From Cryptomeria japonica (lineage: Eukaryota; Streptophyta; Pinopsida; Cupressales; Cupressaceae), in contig NC_081412.1 in the NCBI RefSeq assembly GCF_030272615.1, positions 138,942,747 through 139,006,746 on the forward strand: 64,000 bases of DNA, in the 5' to 3' direction. The translations under genes and the position numbers were made by a program. Under the pieces are notes generated by a model, which worked only from the letters and a program-made list of their open reading frames with translations, ran no database searches and had not been told where the DNA came from. Shown piece by piece: positions 44,347-57,587 of the stretch (position 1 is the stretch's first letter; every line of letters begins with the position of its first letter).

Positions 44347-45528
44347 TTTTGTTGAACCTGACGTGTCTTATACTTGCTTCTGATTTTTGTTTTCAGATCT
44401 GAATGCATGCAATTTAAAATTCAAATTTTCAATTACAAGTTTAAATTCTTTGCAATTTTAAAAAATTTAGAGGTTAAATTCACAAAAACCCTAATTTTTA
44501 GATTCAAAATTGAGCTTGTCATTTGTCTGAATTGGATTGATAGTTTCACATATAGGAACTCTTCAATTTACAATTCAAGTTTTCATTTACACTTTTTCAA
44601 AAAAATTAAAAATTAAGTGGTTAACTCATAAAACCCTATTTTTTTAATTTTAAAATTGACAAGATTATTTTAATTTTAAAAATTCATTTTCCCTCCTTGC
44701 AACATTCAAATTTTCAAATTTAAATTCTTCAAATTAAGTGGTTTATGTGACAAACCCTAATTTTTAAATTTAAATTAATCTTGTGTAATTTCAAATCTTC
44801 CTTTAAGCATTTAATTGGATAAATTAAATCTAAAATCTTTTTTTGACCCTCTAGACATCATAAAAGTTGTCCCTTAGGTGTGCCCTTTTTGTTGTCCTTT
44901 CAATTAGCACTTTTATCAAACATTCTAAGTGTGTCCTACTTCGACCTTCAAGGCTTAATTTTGCATATCTAGGAATCTCCAATTTCCATATCTTTCTGGA
45001 ATTCACATTAAAATCATAAAATCTTGCTTCCCCAAAAATTTGGAAAAAAGTTGGTCGGACCATGTGTTCGAACCAAGTCGCTACCCACTTGGTCCTGACC
45101 TTTTCTGCAATATGTCAACATTTCAAAAAAATTAATTAAGAGGTTAAATTTGGATAACCCTGATTTTAATGTTGATTTTCTCTCCATTTAAAATTAAGAG
45201 GTCATTTTAAAGCCCTAATTTTAAATTTCAAATTCGGAGAAAATTGAATTATTCTTTCCAATTTATTTTCCCTAGTGCATGATTTTTACTACTATTAGTC
45301 CTACCTATAGTATCCCCATTAGAAGAAGTTGTAGAATTAAGGTTGTCCAAGGTTTAATTACCGAGGAAATGGAGCCTAATTTGGCTAGCTTTTTCAATGA
45401 GGATATTGCTACTTCTTCCCATCCTTCAGATATCTTTTTTATTCTCTTGATAATTCTCACAATGAGGAGGAATCACTAACTAGAGTATCCATTGACTAAT
45501 TGGTGAAGATTGTCATCTTCAACAATGG
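44347..45528. other. AT-rich leader of the TR-GAG element with a recurring ACCCTAATTTTTA phrase
   Basis: It starts directly after the LTR end TTTACA; the primer binding site would be in TTTTGTTGAACCTGACG but I cannot match it to a tRNA. A phrase of the form AAATTAAGAGGTTAA followed by a few bases and ACCCTAATTTTTAA recurs near 44465, 44607, 44733, 45131 and 45192. No coding frame is supported. Confidence 0.6.
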
Positions 45529-47100
45529 ATGAGTCAAGAATACCCAGAAAGTGAAGCTCTCCCATTGATTGAAGGATTAAAAAGAATGATTCAAAGTGAT
45601 AAGCATGGTGTTGATATCTTGTGTGGTATTTCAGATATTTTTTATTCTAATATCATGCCTATGAAGAGTTGTTCCGAAAACCTAGGTTATACACAACCTC
45701 CTAGTCAAATTAATCATTATATTCCTTTGACAACTTCCATGACTAGTGTTCCTACCTTCACATCAAACATAATGGCTACCTCTACACAAAATATCATACC
45801 TACAAATGTTAGTCATGGGGGAAATACCTCTTCTTTCATTCCTCCTACCATGAGTGTTTACCTTGTTACCCAATCACATTCACCACCTCTAAATGTTAGC
45901 CAAGGGGACAACTCCTTTAATCACAATTCTTTCATTCCTCACATGAGTCTTCCATGTGCTATCAAATCTTCTCCATTGCCCACTTATCATAGTATTCCAC
46001 CTCCTTATTCTCAACCTCTTCCTTCATTCAACAATGTTACTCCTCCCTCTCAATCATACGTGTCTAATTCCAATCCTTTTATCGAAGCTACAATCAATAG
46101 CCTTGCCCAAACAGTATCTTCCTTACAACAACAAATAGCTTCCATGAATCAATCTAAGTATAATGTGCCCACATTTGATGTAGAGAGCCCATTATCTCAT
46201 GACATTGTTAGATTCATCCCTTCTAAACATGTACAAGTCCCTCAATTGGAACTTTATAATGGAAAAGGTGATCCTTTAACTCATGTTAAAACATTCCAAA
46301 ATTTGTGTAGTGACTTTGCTCATGATCAAAGGTTGTTAGGAAAAATGTTTACTAGAACATTAAGGGATAGAGCTTTGCAATGGTATTGCTCTTTGCCTCC
46401 TTATTCTATTACTTATTTTTCAACAACTGGTAATGCTTTTATTCAACAATTTCACAATAACGTTGGTCCTAAAATAACTTTGACTGATTTAATGCATTGT
46501 AAACAAGGTGTTAAAGAAAAAGTGACTGATTTTATTGGTAGATATAAGCATTTGTATTCTTAGATTTCTTTTACTGTGCCTAATCAATATATTCAAAATA
46601 TTTTCATTGCTAATTTACAAAAATACATTAGGGATAAAATTCTTTTAACCGGGTTTACTTCCTTTCTCCAGTTGTGCGCAGTAGTTCACAATTATCATCT
46701 AACTGTGAGTCAATTAGAACAATCATCTCCTTCCATGGCTCTGAGTGATAAGAGTGATAGTTCTCAACAATTGTTTGTTAAGTTCAAACCAAACAAAGGA
46801 TTCATCAAATTCAATGGAAACAACAACAATAGTCAATTTGTAGGTGCTACAGGTGTGCCTCTTTTGTCTAAATTCTTTAAAAGAGAAAAAGAGTTTACTC
46901 CTTTGAATGAATCTTTGCATAGAATTATGTCTCAATTGATACAAAAGGATATGTTGAACTTCCTCAAATCAAACCAATTGATCCATCTAAAACAACTTCC
47001 CCTTACTTTGATGCTAAATCTTTTTGTCAATATTATTGTCAGCCTGGTCATGACATTGAGAAGTGTTTTTCATTGAGAAGTAAGATTCAAGAATTGATTG
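45529..47100 (+). pseudogene. gag of the TR-GAG element
   Basis: It starts at ATG 45529 (MSQEYPESEALPLIEG). A long Ser-, Pro- and Thr-rich N-terminal part (45700-46180) is followed by a retrotransposon gag core: VPQLELYNGKGDPLTHVKTF near 46230, LRDRALQWYCSLPPYSITYF near 46360. There is a TAG at 46561, continued in the same frame to about 46960, then a frameshift. The zinc-knuckle-like CQYYCQPGHDIEKC at 47025-47066 has Tyr where a His ligand is usual. Confidence 0.82.
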
Positions 47101-47645
47101 ATAACAACACTATATCTATGGAAAGTGTGAATGATAAAGGAAACAAATCCATTGCTCCTCCTAATCAGAACCTTCAAATTTTCACTAATCCTTTACCATC
47201 CCACTCCACTAATGTTATTGAGACTAAACATCTTTCTTTCTCTCCCAATGATGTGAGCCTTCAAACTAATAATTTGGTGAACCTTGTGGACCAACAAGAG
47301 CCTCCTAAATATTTGTGCAAAACATTTGATCCTAGTGAGACCATTAAGGCACCCAATGGCCCATTATACATAAGTGCAAAAATCAAAGGCATACCTACTA
47401 GAGGAGTCCTTATTGATCCTACTTGCATGGTTAATGTGATAAGTGAATAGTTTATTTATACTTTGCAATTTCATCAAGTGATATATGTTGATATTGATGT
47501 GATAGTTAAAGTTTTTTATGTCTTCTCTTGTCCTACTATTGGTTCTATAATACTTCCTATTGATGTTGGCAATAAATGCTTAGATGTTCTATTTGATATC
47601 ATTCCTACATCTGATCAATATTGTGTGAAGTTGGGACATCCTTGA
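47073..47645 (+). pseudogene. aspartic protease-like region of the TR-GAG element
   Basis: It continues gag after the frameshift. The active-site-like motif RGVLIDPTCMVNVISE is near 47401, with Pro-Thr in place of the usual Thr-Gly or Gly-Gly. Flap and C-terminal features are visible (IGSIILPIDVGNKCLDVLFD near 47540, and a CVKLGHP end where GRPW or GHPW is usual). Stops at 47448 and about 47643. No RT follows. Confidence 0.65.
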
Positions 47646-47654
47646 CTCTCTTCC

Positions 47655-48825
47655 ATGAAAGAGATAGCTTCTACTATTCATAAGTGTTTGAAATTTACTC
47701 ATAATGATGAAATCATAATTGTTAATCATAGCATATTTAAACCTACAATGAGGCATGGAGATGTTTGTCTTGATTATTTTTTGTTCGAACAATTCAAGCC
47801 TCTTGAACAAAGAAGTGATGCTCTTTTTAGATCATATCAAAATTGGAAAAATGAAATGATTTTATCCTTGAGTAAACCTAGAAATCCAACACTTAGCATC
47901 CCTCTTGATGATCATATACCCCTTATTGAGGATAAGATGTTCTTCCTCCTAAGGAAAAAAATAATCTTATTCCCAAAGAAGCACCTATTTCTTCTCCTAA
48001 AGAGAAGAGTATCCCTTCACCCAAGAAAAGAGATATTCCTCTTCTTAAAAAAGAACCTATTCCTTCTCCTATGGATTATTCTACTCTTCTTCCCAAAGGT
48101 AGAAGAAATCTTCCTCCTAAAAAAGAACTATCCCTCCTAAGGTTAGACCTATTCCTCCTCCTCATGATGGACCTGGTCTCCTTCCTACACCTCCCATTCC
48201 TCCTTTATATGGTGTGTTTCCTCCTCCTTAATCTTATAGAGAGAAGCAACTAACCTCTCCCATTGTCCAACCTAAAAGACATCAACCTATTCATCCTTCC
48301 TTAAAAGAAGAGATGAAGCCTATACCTAATGAGCATAACCCTCCTCAACCTTTAGTCAAGACTAGACGAAACCGTTGTGCAAGAGAATGCCAATGGAGAC
48401 GTCGTGCTAGAGCTTGTGAAGTTTCTTCCCAAACCATTTCTTCTCCTAAAACACCAATTATTGACATGATTCCATTTTCTCCTAAACATGATGTTCAACC
48501 CAATTCTCCAAGACGCAAAATGCTTAAGACAAATGATGGTTCAAGTTCTATTCCTATTAGAGCTCCTATTCTTATTAATCTTGATAAAGAAATAGGTGAA
48601 AATGTTCTTAATGATGAAAATATTAATCCTAATATTTCTGATGATGAATATGAATATGTTGACGTTGACAATGACTTATCTGCAAAATTTTCAAAAGCAT
48701 TAATCATAGCTCCTAGTAACAAACAAAGTGACTTAGCATTAGAGCATGGTCCTTGTTTGGAACTTGCAATAGCTCCATCTATTGTGCTCGATGTCGCTCC
48801 TCTTGCATGTTGTCCACCTTCTTGA
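47655..48825 (+). pseudogene. Pro/Lys-rich and basic C-terminal region of the TR-GAG element
   Basis: From the protease end, the frame passes through HKCLKFTHNDEIIIVNHSIF into a repetitive Pro-Lys-Glu segment (47947-48135; units like SPKEKS and SPKKRD). A shift near 48135 leads to PPHDGPGLLPTPPIPPLYG, a stop at 48229, and a last open part 48313-48825 with a strongly basic stretch (TRRNRCARECQWRRRARA near 48361) and an acidic tail. This tail replaces the whole RT-integrase portion. The function is unknown. Confidence 0.55.
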
Positions 48826-49635
48826 AATAATGATTAGTAAGATCGGGGGAGGATGACGTGCTTGATTAGCTTAATTTTCAATGTAGACTCTCTCTCTCTC
48901 CTCTCTTGTGTGTTTGTGACATTCTTCTATTTTTTCTCCCTATTCTTCTATTTTTTGTCCCTAGTGTTGTATACTTAAGGATGATGCAAAGCATTGAGAT
49001 GTCTTTTGGTCTCTCCCATGTTGACTCAAAAGACATGTGTTCTCTTCTTCCATGGTGGTTTCATTTCTTTGAGGGATGAGGATGATTCTATGCATATATA
49101 TATATATATATATATATACATGATATACATGAGTTAGCATATAAAGAATACTGACTCCAAAGCTAGGAGAAACCACCTCGTGCTTTGTTCTATGTTTATT
49201 ATACTTTGATTTGTCCTCTTTTGGGGGCTAAATTATTATGATAACACACTTGTCTTCTTTGGGTATATCCTACGTTAAAGCAATTTCTCTCAATAAGGCA
49301 TACACAATCGCTTTAACGTGGGGGCTTACACTCCGCTCATAATTATCTCTTTTGATTCTTAAAGTAACTTAGAGAGCTTTGTCTTTGATTTGTAATTTTT
49401 GGTATTCCTTTCATGGCTCATTGTAAGAGAGCCTTACTAGTTGTAGTCATGGTTCTCTCTCTCTTTCATGGTCTTCCCTTTTACCTTATCATTGAATTCA
49501 TAAGATCCTAAAGTCCATTTGGGGGCTTGGTGAATCTTGCCTCCTTGATGTGGTGGAATTCTTTCAATCTAAATTCCTTGTACTTTACCAACAATATTTG
49601 TGTAAGCTCATACTCCCGCTAAATTCGGGGCTAAA
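48826..49635. other. 3' untranslated spacer of the TR-GAG element
   Basis: It contains a CTCTCTCTC run near 48888, a TA microsatellite at 49096-49120 and no open frame of note. The end, AAATTCGGGGCTAAA at 49621-49635, just before the LTR, is the likely polypurine tract, although weak. Confidence 0.6.
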
Positions 49636-50835
49636 TGTAACATCCTAAAATTGCACCCCTTGAAATTTTTGACTACATTTGGGCCTTCACCTTAGTGTTT
49701 GCGCCCCTCAGTTTGATCAGAGACCTGAATATGTTCATGCACATCAAAACCATATAGAAATTAAACCCTACACTCTGCTTGGACCTTGATCCTGCCCCAA
49801 AATAGGGCAGGACTAGGGCATGGTGCCCTAGGATCCCCTATTTGGGACCTCCCTTGATCCTCTCCCCTTGAACCTAACTCAAATTTCAAGTGGGAATTCC
49901 CTCCTATTTCGGCCCAAGTCGGAAAATTAGTCAATTAAACCCACTAGCAAGTATATAAGAGGGATTTCCCCTCTCATTTGACATCTAAAAAAATCCTATT
50001 ACATCCTATCGAATCTATCATCAAGCATCTAAGCATTCAAGAGATCAAGTATTCAAGCATTCAAGAGAAATTGAGCATTTTGAATCTTCCTTCAAGCTTT
50101 GGAGCAACAATAGAGACAAGATTTGAATCATTGAAGAGGAGATCAACATTCTACTTCATGAAACTCTAATTCCATGTGGAGGCAAACAAAAATTCACAAG
50201 GAGGTATAAGCATTTCAATTTCATTCAATTCAACATCCCCTCAAAGAGGAGGATTTCTACTTTCAGTCATTTCATTTACATTATTTCAACCACTTGGTTA
50301 ATTCCAAAACCAGGGTTTGATCTGAATACAAACCCCTATTTCCAACACATTTCCCTTTCTTTTTGTGTGTAGGAAGCAGGTGTGCATCTATACTTATGGA
50401 ATTAAGCTTTATTCGCATAGACAAAAAAAAAACCTTTTCGACGTGTTGAAAGTTCAGAGGACCAATAGGAGGGCACCCCTATTCGCACACATAGTCCCTA
50501 CAACTTTTGTTGGATTTCGTAAGTAGATCCAAATCATCTCAAACTTCTCATATCCAGGTGCACGACTGAATCTTGAATCTATAGCTCATTGTTTTCCTAT
50601 ACTTTGTCTCTATTTTCAACACTTTGTCTTAAGTCAATCAATCAATTTAAAAAAGAGGGTCAATTCCATTCTCATCTACTTAGTATTCAATCCTTGCATC
50701 GGTTGGGATTGGATCTAATAGATTCATCCCCCTCTTTTGAATGCAAAGTCTTCCCAAGTGAAAATTGGAGCCTAGTGAATTCCCTCTTTCTCCAAGTGGC
50801 GAATTGGCTAAGATTCTCCAATTTTCCACTTTACA
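49636..50835 (+). repeat. 3' LTR of the TR-GAG element
   Basis: 1200 bp, TGTAACATCC to TTTACA. TATA box at 49952-49957. The first 185 bp have no counterpart on the left side of the element. Confidence 0.88.
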
Positions 50836-53800
50836 CATCTAATGTCTTAATCTTTTAAATGGCTGGCATCTTTCTAATTTCTTTTTTATCTTGAACATGC
50901 AATGATGGGAGCTCAAGTTTTCTACATTGCAAAGGAGGTTGTAGAAAAATAGAAAGATAGGTTAAGATCATTTATCTCATTTCTTTACCCTTGTCACTTT
51001 TAAAGTGTTCTTCTTAGTCGATTTGTCTTGAAGATCTCAAATGTTTCCCTCATAGTCTCATGCAATGTATTTCCTTGAGCCTCTGCAAACTGGATTTCTG
51101 AGTCCTAATGTCATAAAATTCTCCTAAATAATTATTTTATGTGTTCAAAATTTTGGTCCTTCCTAATGTCACCAAGAGTTAAAGGATATCCTCCACGGTA
51201 TTTAAAAATAAAATTTAAATGAGAGATACACATCTTATGTATATTTAGAGAAGAATGCAGCGTGGCTCTGTAGGAGTCATTTTTCTTGAAGTCTTGTTTA
51301 ACTATCTTTGTAACTATTGTTTTCAAGAAGTCGTTACCTCTGATGATGGTAGCTATAAATTAGAACATAAGAAAGAAAGAAGATACGTATATATATGTAA
51401 ATTTGTGAAGGAGGAATTAATAAAAATTGTCTGAATTGACTCATGAGAATTGTAAACTTTGAGTTATGATAATCTAATGACTTATTATTCTTATGTGGAA
51501 TATATCACCATTTAGATGATTCTTATTGTTATCTGATGTCATTAAATTTTATATTCGAGTATCTATTATGAATAATTCATCTTTGAATGCATATTATAGT
51601 AGTTTCTTAATTATAAATTATTGTGATTTGACTCTCCTATAAAGTAATATATTGTATTATATCTCTTTCAAAATTTAGCTTCTAATTTTTCTCCTTTTAA
51701 AGCTTTCTAGTTAAAAGCTCTACCCGTCCCCTACTTTTTGGGTTAAAAGCATGTGCATAGTTTAAATTTATTATTTTTTATTTGACAGTAGTTGCACCCT
51801 GTAAAATAAGTAGAGAGTAGGTGTAAAATATCATTATGCTTGACTCAATTAGTGGTTTCAATTGCCATTTATTTGGGCATGAGAAAATAGAGTTAGGTGG
51901 AAAATTTATGGACCAACACTAATGAAAGAGCCTACCTGAGGGATGACACTCTCTCGATATAGGAAACCTTTTAAATTCCTTAGGTTCTCCTGAATTGACC
52001 AAGTTAGATCAAACATTTTTTTTTTATAAGATTCATGATCCATAGGATAAGGAGATCTAGGAGGGGTATTAATTGGAGTGTTATTTCAAGAGTTAGGTTG
52101 GGAAATAGTTGTAGCTAAACCTCCTAAACCTAGATGAAAATATTATGGAGAAAAAGGATCATTAGGATCCACACTCCCTAAGAGAATTGGGTCAGGTCTC
52201 ATAGGAGTATATCGATAGGGGCAATGTGTGATCTCGAAGTCTTTCTCACCATAATCCTTGAAGTAGTCTGGGTTGTAAAGATCATAGAAGAGTTTCACAA
52301 TACTTTTAAAACCTCAAGAATGAGCAAGAAAGAGATAGACAAGGAAGGTTTGTTGTTTCAATTTTTTTTAAAAATTGCAAGGGTTCTTGAAAGTTTTAAT
52401 TAAGGGTGAATTCATATCTCATTCACCAAAACATAGAGGAAGAAAATTGAACCATTGTGAAGGGTTATCAAACCCCATGAGGACTTAATATCATTCTCTC
52501 CACTCCAATAAAACCTTTGGGGTACCACAACCTCTGAGTTTTATCACTTAAGATGATAGAGTGTGTGTAAATTCAATATGCTAGTAGGCAACAATATTCG
52601 AACTATAGAGGCCAAAATTATAGTTTATCAAGACAACCTCAACAACTCTATATGCGCTATATCCAAGACACATCCACGATTCATGGATGACAACGTGACA
52701 CACAAATGTTCTATATGGACAAGGTACAAAAGTTTGTACCATTTAAGGTGATAAATAACCAATACCTAAGCTTTAACTGCTAAATATGATAAAACTATTA
52801 AAAACAAACTAATAGAATGAAATAATTTGATGGAAAAATGACCAAAAAAAATAAATTGATGGAAAGACAAGGAGAATGATGAATTGTTCACAAAAGGTCC
52901 AACAATGAAGACTCCATCATTCTCCACATTCTTCTTCATTATGGCTAAACACATATGACCAAGGACAAAAATGTTGGGGTGATTGTGATTAGAGGTTTTC
53001 CAGAGTCAAACCCTTGTTTGGGTGTTTCTACCTCCATAGACAACTAGATAGATAGATTGTGATAAAGTAAATAAAGATAAAAAAGAATAGAATTGAACAA
53101 TGGATATGTTGAATAAAAAACAAGATAACCCAAAGAAAGAAGCACTTCCCTCCAACACTACAAATTAGAAGCTTGTTGGAGTGAAAAAGAGTGTAGACTT
53201 CCCCAAGTCGATAGAGCTTCATTGTGGTTAATAATGGAGATTAACAACAAGTGAAAATAAAATATCTTTGAGAGATAGAGAGAGTGAGCTCGTTCAAGAG
53301 AATTTCACAGAGAATGAAAATGTAATCAGAGAGAGTGAATTGAAGTGATATTGGAATGCTAAAGGGGATTGGGAGTTGTTCCAACATTGGTGCAAGCCTA
53401 GAGAGGTGTTACACTACCAAAATTAGCAAGTGTAATGTCTCAATGGGCATAAGAATCTTCATGGTGTGCATTTGTCTATGAACAATCCAAACAAAATGGT
53501 GAGAAAAAAAAGGTATGGCATATGGAAAAGAAGGATAAACAAGTTAGTGAGGTGGAAACTTGATCATTGTTTCCAATTCAACTAAATTGAAGTCCTATGC
53601 AATGTGAAATTGCACAAGGTACCATTTATAACGTTACAATGTTTTTACATGAAAGAGATGGTTTATGGTATAAGACATTATAGGTCAAATAAGTGGAAAA
53701 AAACAATGTTCCTCTCCCTATTCAATGTTGGACATACATTTGAGACCAATACTATGGGGTAATTACACCAAGACAGAGGACCAAAAAATTTACCATTTTA

Positions 53801-54259
53801 TATTTTGTCCCCCCTCAAAGGATAAAGTGAGACCATTACAATATGATGGCATTATAACATGCTTGTACTAAGGATTGGAGTGATTGAACCAAAGGCTTGG
53901 TCACTACCAAGCCATAATGTGCTCGCATTATAATATGAGTGTGTTATAACATGTGCACATTATGGCCCGATAATGACCAAGCCTAGGCTCGATCACTACT
54001 AAGCCAAAATGCAAGTGTGTCTTGGAGAAGTGGAAATGTTTCTAACTCCCCATCCTTGTCTTCAAGTTAGACTCAATCTCCCAATCAAAATACATACATA
54101 AAATATAATATTCATTGAATAGTGACTTATACTTTAAGTTATATTTCATGTATGTATTGGAAAAATGTTTGAGAGTGGTTTCAAATCTCTAGATAGTATA
54201 ATGAAAATTCTAGGGTTTAGAAGATCTTATAAATTTTAGACAGTCAATTTTTAGCTATC
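50836..54259. other. AT-rich non-coding stretch, no gene recognised
   Basis: No domain or persistent frame was found on either strand. Around 53845-54010 there are repeated CATTATAACATG-like words and a near-palindrome GGCTTGGTCACTACCAAGCC. Short open frames (for example 52563-52751 and 52766-52954) show no family features. Confidence 0.55.
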
Positions 54260-55285
54260 GATAGGCTCCTATCAGCATTCTCTCACTCTCACTATCTCAC
54301 TCTCTTTATCTCCCCCAACCTCTATACCTATCTCACTCTTTATCACCCTTCATCTATCACTTATCTCTATCACTCTCTCCTCTAGATCCCCCAAGATCTA
54401 GACCTATCTATCTACCTTTTTCTCTCACCCTTATGTGTATGTGTATATTCTTCTCTCTATATCTATCCATCTATCTCCAATATGACTCTCTTTATCTCCC
54501 CTTTCCCTCTCTCTTCCTACCTCTTCCTCCATCCCCATTTACTTTTATCTCCCTTCACTCTCTACTACCTGCCCTCCATACTAATATCTCTCCCCTTCCC
54601 TCACAACTTACCTGTATTTTTTCTTCCTCTCTCTCTACATACCTTTATGTCCCTCCCTCTATAAGCTTTTATCTATCTTTCCTCTCTCTATCTCTTTCCT
54701 TCCCTCTTTAATTCTCTATATCCCCTCTCTTTCTTCTACATACATATCCCCCTCACCCACTCTCTCCCCCTCTCTCCTCTTACAACTTCTCTCTTCTTCT
54801 CTCTACATACCTCTCCATCCCTCCTCTCTCTCTCTCCCCCTTCCTCTCTCTCTACTTACCTCTCTCTCCTTGCTTACCTCTCTACTCACCTCTCCCTTCC
54901 TCTCTTACTCTTCCTCTCCCTCTCCTTATGTAGTGATATGTAGAGGGAGAGAGAGAAAGAGAGGTTGCAAGTAGAGAGGGAAGAGAGAGGATAGATAGGT
55001 GAGATAGAGAAGTAGGTAGAAAGATACCATCTCTCCTTCCCTACCTCCCCCTTAGGAGATACCCTTGTCACTACATACCTCTCCTCACCTACCTCTCTTC
55101 TCTCCTCTCCCTCTCAAGAGAGAAGTGAAGAGAAATGGAGATAAGGATACATAGGGAGAGGGAGAGGGAAGGAGAGAGTAAGTTAGAGAATGGATAGAGA
55201 GAGGTGAGATATAAAGAAGTGGAGAGGGAAGCAGGAAGAGAGAGAGGAAGGGATAGGTATGTAGAGGGTGATGAGAGATAAAGAG

Positions 55286-55323
<38 letters not shown>

Positions 55324-55330
55324 AAATGAG
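54260..55330. repeat. alternating polypyrimidine and polypurine blocks (TCTC/GAGA type)
   Basis: 54270-54925 is almost purely C/T on the plus strand. 54938-55020 is purine-rich, 55030-55120 pyrimidine-rich again, and 55115-55320 purine-rich, ending in a (GA)n tract of about 30 bp (55290-55320). Adjacent blocks are therefore loosely self-complementary. Open frames here are low-complexity artefacts. Confidence 0.85.
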
Positions 55331-57587
55331 CAATGACAACTTTAAGAAACCCTTCCTCAAAAAGGATATAAATCTTGGCGAATATTTTTTTTTTTTTTTA
55401 AATAATTATATTGACAAATCTTTCCTTTTTTTAAAAACTTTACATCAATTTTTTTGGGTAGAAAGTCTTGGAAAATAATAAGAGTATGCACTAATTACTA
55501 TTTGCAAATCCTTTCATTTAAAAAATAAATTCGTATAGAAAGGTAGAGTTAGGAAGGTGGAAATCATTAATGAGTTTAAGGAGTAGACTCTACTTTAGTT
55601 AGTTACTACCATTAATCTAAAATAATCTAATAGCCCTCTTTTTATTTTTGAGATAAAATGTACCAACAATTTGTACTACTCATGGGGCTCAAATTTCTTT
55701 TAGACCATTGATTTCCTTTGAGGTCAACAATTGGAAAGCAATTTCAACTCCTGTGAGCATTACAACTTCTAGGTACATTTTACCTTATGGAATACAATGA
55801 TGGTCATTAGATTATATTTTAAGTCAATGGTGGCAACTAAAGATTGTTGATATAACCCTACAATAAATTATAGAATTTTGGTGAATCTAATCCAATCATG
55901 TATTGAATATTATTGTGAATCTTTGAGTTCAAAAATTTAATAAAATAATTATCTGACAATTTAAATAAGACTAATATAATTTTCTGTAAAATGTGGCAAT
56001 TTAGGTCACCTCAAAACTTGAACTATTAGCCAAATTTTGATTCCCAAATTTCATAAAATAGGCAATTAGTGAGTATTAGCCACTAAAAAAATCACTGCAA
56101 ATGAGGGAGGGATGAATGTAGAGAAACATAGTACGGAGCTTGAGAGGAGAGAGAGGAGAGGGAGGTGAGATAGATAAGTGGTAAGGGAAGGAGGAGGAAG
56201 AGAGATGTAACCTATATTTTATTCTTTTATAAAATAATGTTATTTCAAAGATAGGTAAAATATAGATACTGAAACTGGCACCATGTAAATTCTTGTTATT
56301 TCTTCTAAAATGATCATTTATATTTAAACAATTATCCTCATTTTCAACTTCTATATTAATTAAATAATATTTTTATTTAATTAATATTTTCCATTAATCT
56401 TGTTATTCGTCTTTTTTCATCTAAAATCATTTTCTTATCCATCCTTAAGATTTAGCTCTTGAGTAATTATTTGGCAATTATTCATATAGAACCTTACCCC
56501 TATTTTCTTGAAATTAAATAAATATTTTTATTTATTTCATTGTCACGTTCATAATCCATTCATAATTCTTCATTATCATTCAATAAATCCATAATCATGT
56601 GCACATGTCATTTATCATATGAGGTACTTGCATTAAAATAAAAGTGTTATTCAAAGGTATAGCCAAGTTGCTACCCTCTTGCCACTTCTTCCTCCATCCA
56701 AATCTTAAAAAATATATAAATTGCAACACAACTAAGTCTTCAAATTAGTTTGTTGGATTGGAAGTATGTCTATTTTTATATGCCTTTGAAAAAGGAAACT
56801 ATAAATTTGAATACATCAGACTTTTAGAAAGATTTGAAATAGAGAAGTTTGCATACGTGAAACTTTTGTGAAGTTTTAAAAAAAAAATAGTCTATTGAAT
56901 TGGAAGTAGTTTTCATGAATTCAAAGAAAAAAAGTGCAAAGAAGAAAATTTGGGAAGTAATTGTACAAAACTTCAGTGATAACTTCCATTGCAGGTGCAA
57001 GTCACCCTCAGTTTGTCGAAATCAGCTAACTTATGTGCAGAATATCAAATGAAGAGAAATTATTCCACCTGTCAAGGATGTTAATGGGTCAGCATAAGAG
57101 CACAAAAAACGTACAAAATTGAGGATAGCGTGTTTGAGGAGAAATAATTGGCGGCAAAGAAAGTAGGCAAACTCTTAATTAGTTGAAATAGATATATGCT
57201 AAGAACTTGTTGGTATATAAGGTTGTATATATAATTCACAATATTAATTATAGAGATATAAATAATCTATAGGTAATAGGCATTTTTTTTATATTGAAAC
57301 AATTTAATTATAAAATGAAGTTATCAATAGGTAGCTGAAATGAAAATAAGAGAATACAATGAACAATGTCGTCAAAGAATCGTTGAGTTAAGGTTACAAA
57401 TCATTTCATAACTTGACATAAATCTTGATTATGATCAAGAGTGTTACAAATTCTGAAAATGGATAGTCTGCTCTTTGATTAGCTGAAGCTTGTTCATGGC
57501 ATCCACATTCTTTTTTCTCAAAACCTGGTACTACAAGAAAAAGGATGCCCCCTGAAGAAAGATGTTAGAGTAAAGGGATAGAGTAAC
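55331..57587. other. AT-rich non-coding stretch with one more purine-rich block
   Basis: A GA-rich block lies at 56098-56212, similar in texture to the preceding repeat. The rest is AT-rich, with no domain and no frame longer than background. The LINE fragment begins abruptly at its end. Confidence 0.55.

Larger units (their letters stand above)
43333..50835 (+). mobile_element. non-autonomous LTR element with gag and protease-like region only (TR-GAG type)
   Basis: Two long direct repeats, 43333-44346 and 49821-50835, bound an internal region that codes gag, a protease-like segment and a basic Pro-rich tail, but no RT, RNase H or integrase. The 3' LTR starts TGTAACATCC at 49636; the 5' LTR lacks the first roughly 185 bp of that. 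Over the first 105 shared bases the copies differ at about 7 positions. The gag resembles the Tat/Athila branch, so it presumably depended on proteins from a related autonomous element. Confidence 0.85.

Noticed and set aside
54433-55360. Open frames on both strands in the TCTC/GAGA region
   Set aside because: Low-complexity Leu/Ser/Pro or Arg/Glu translations of simple repeats.
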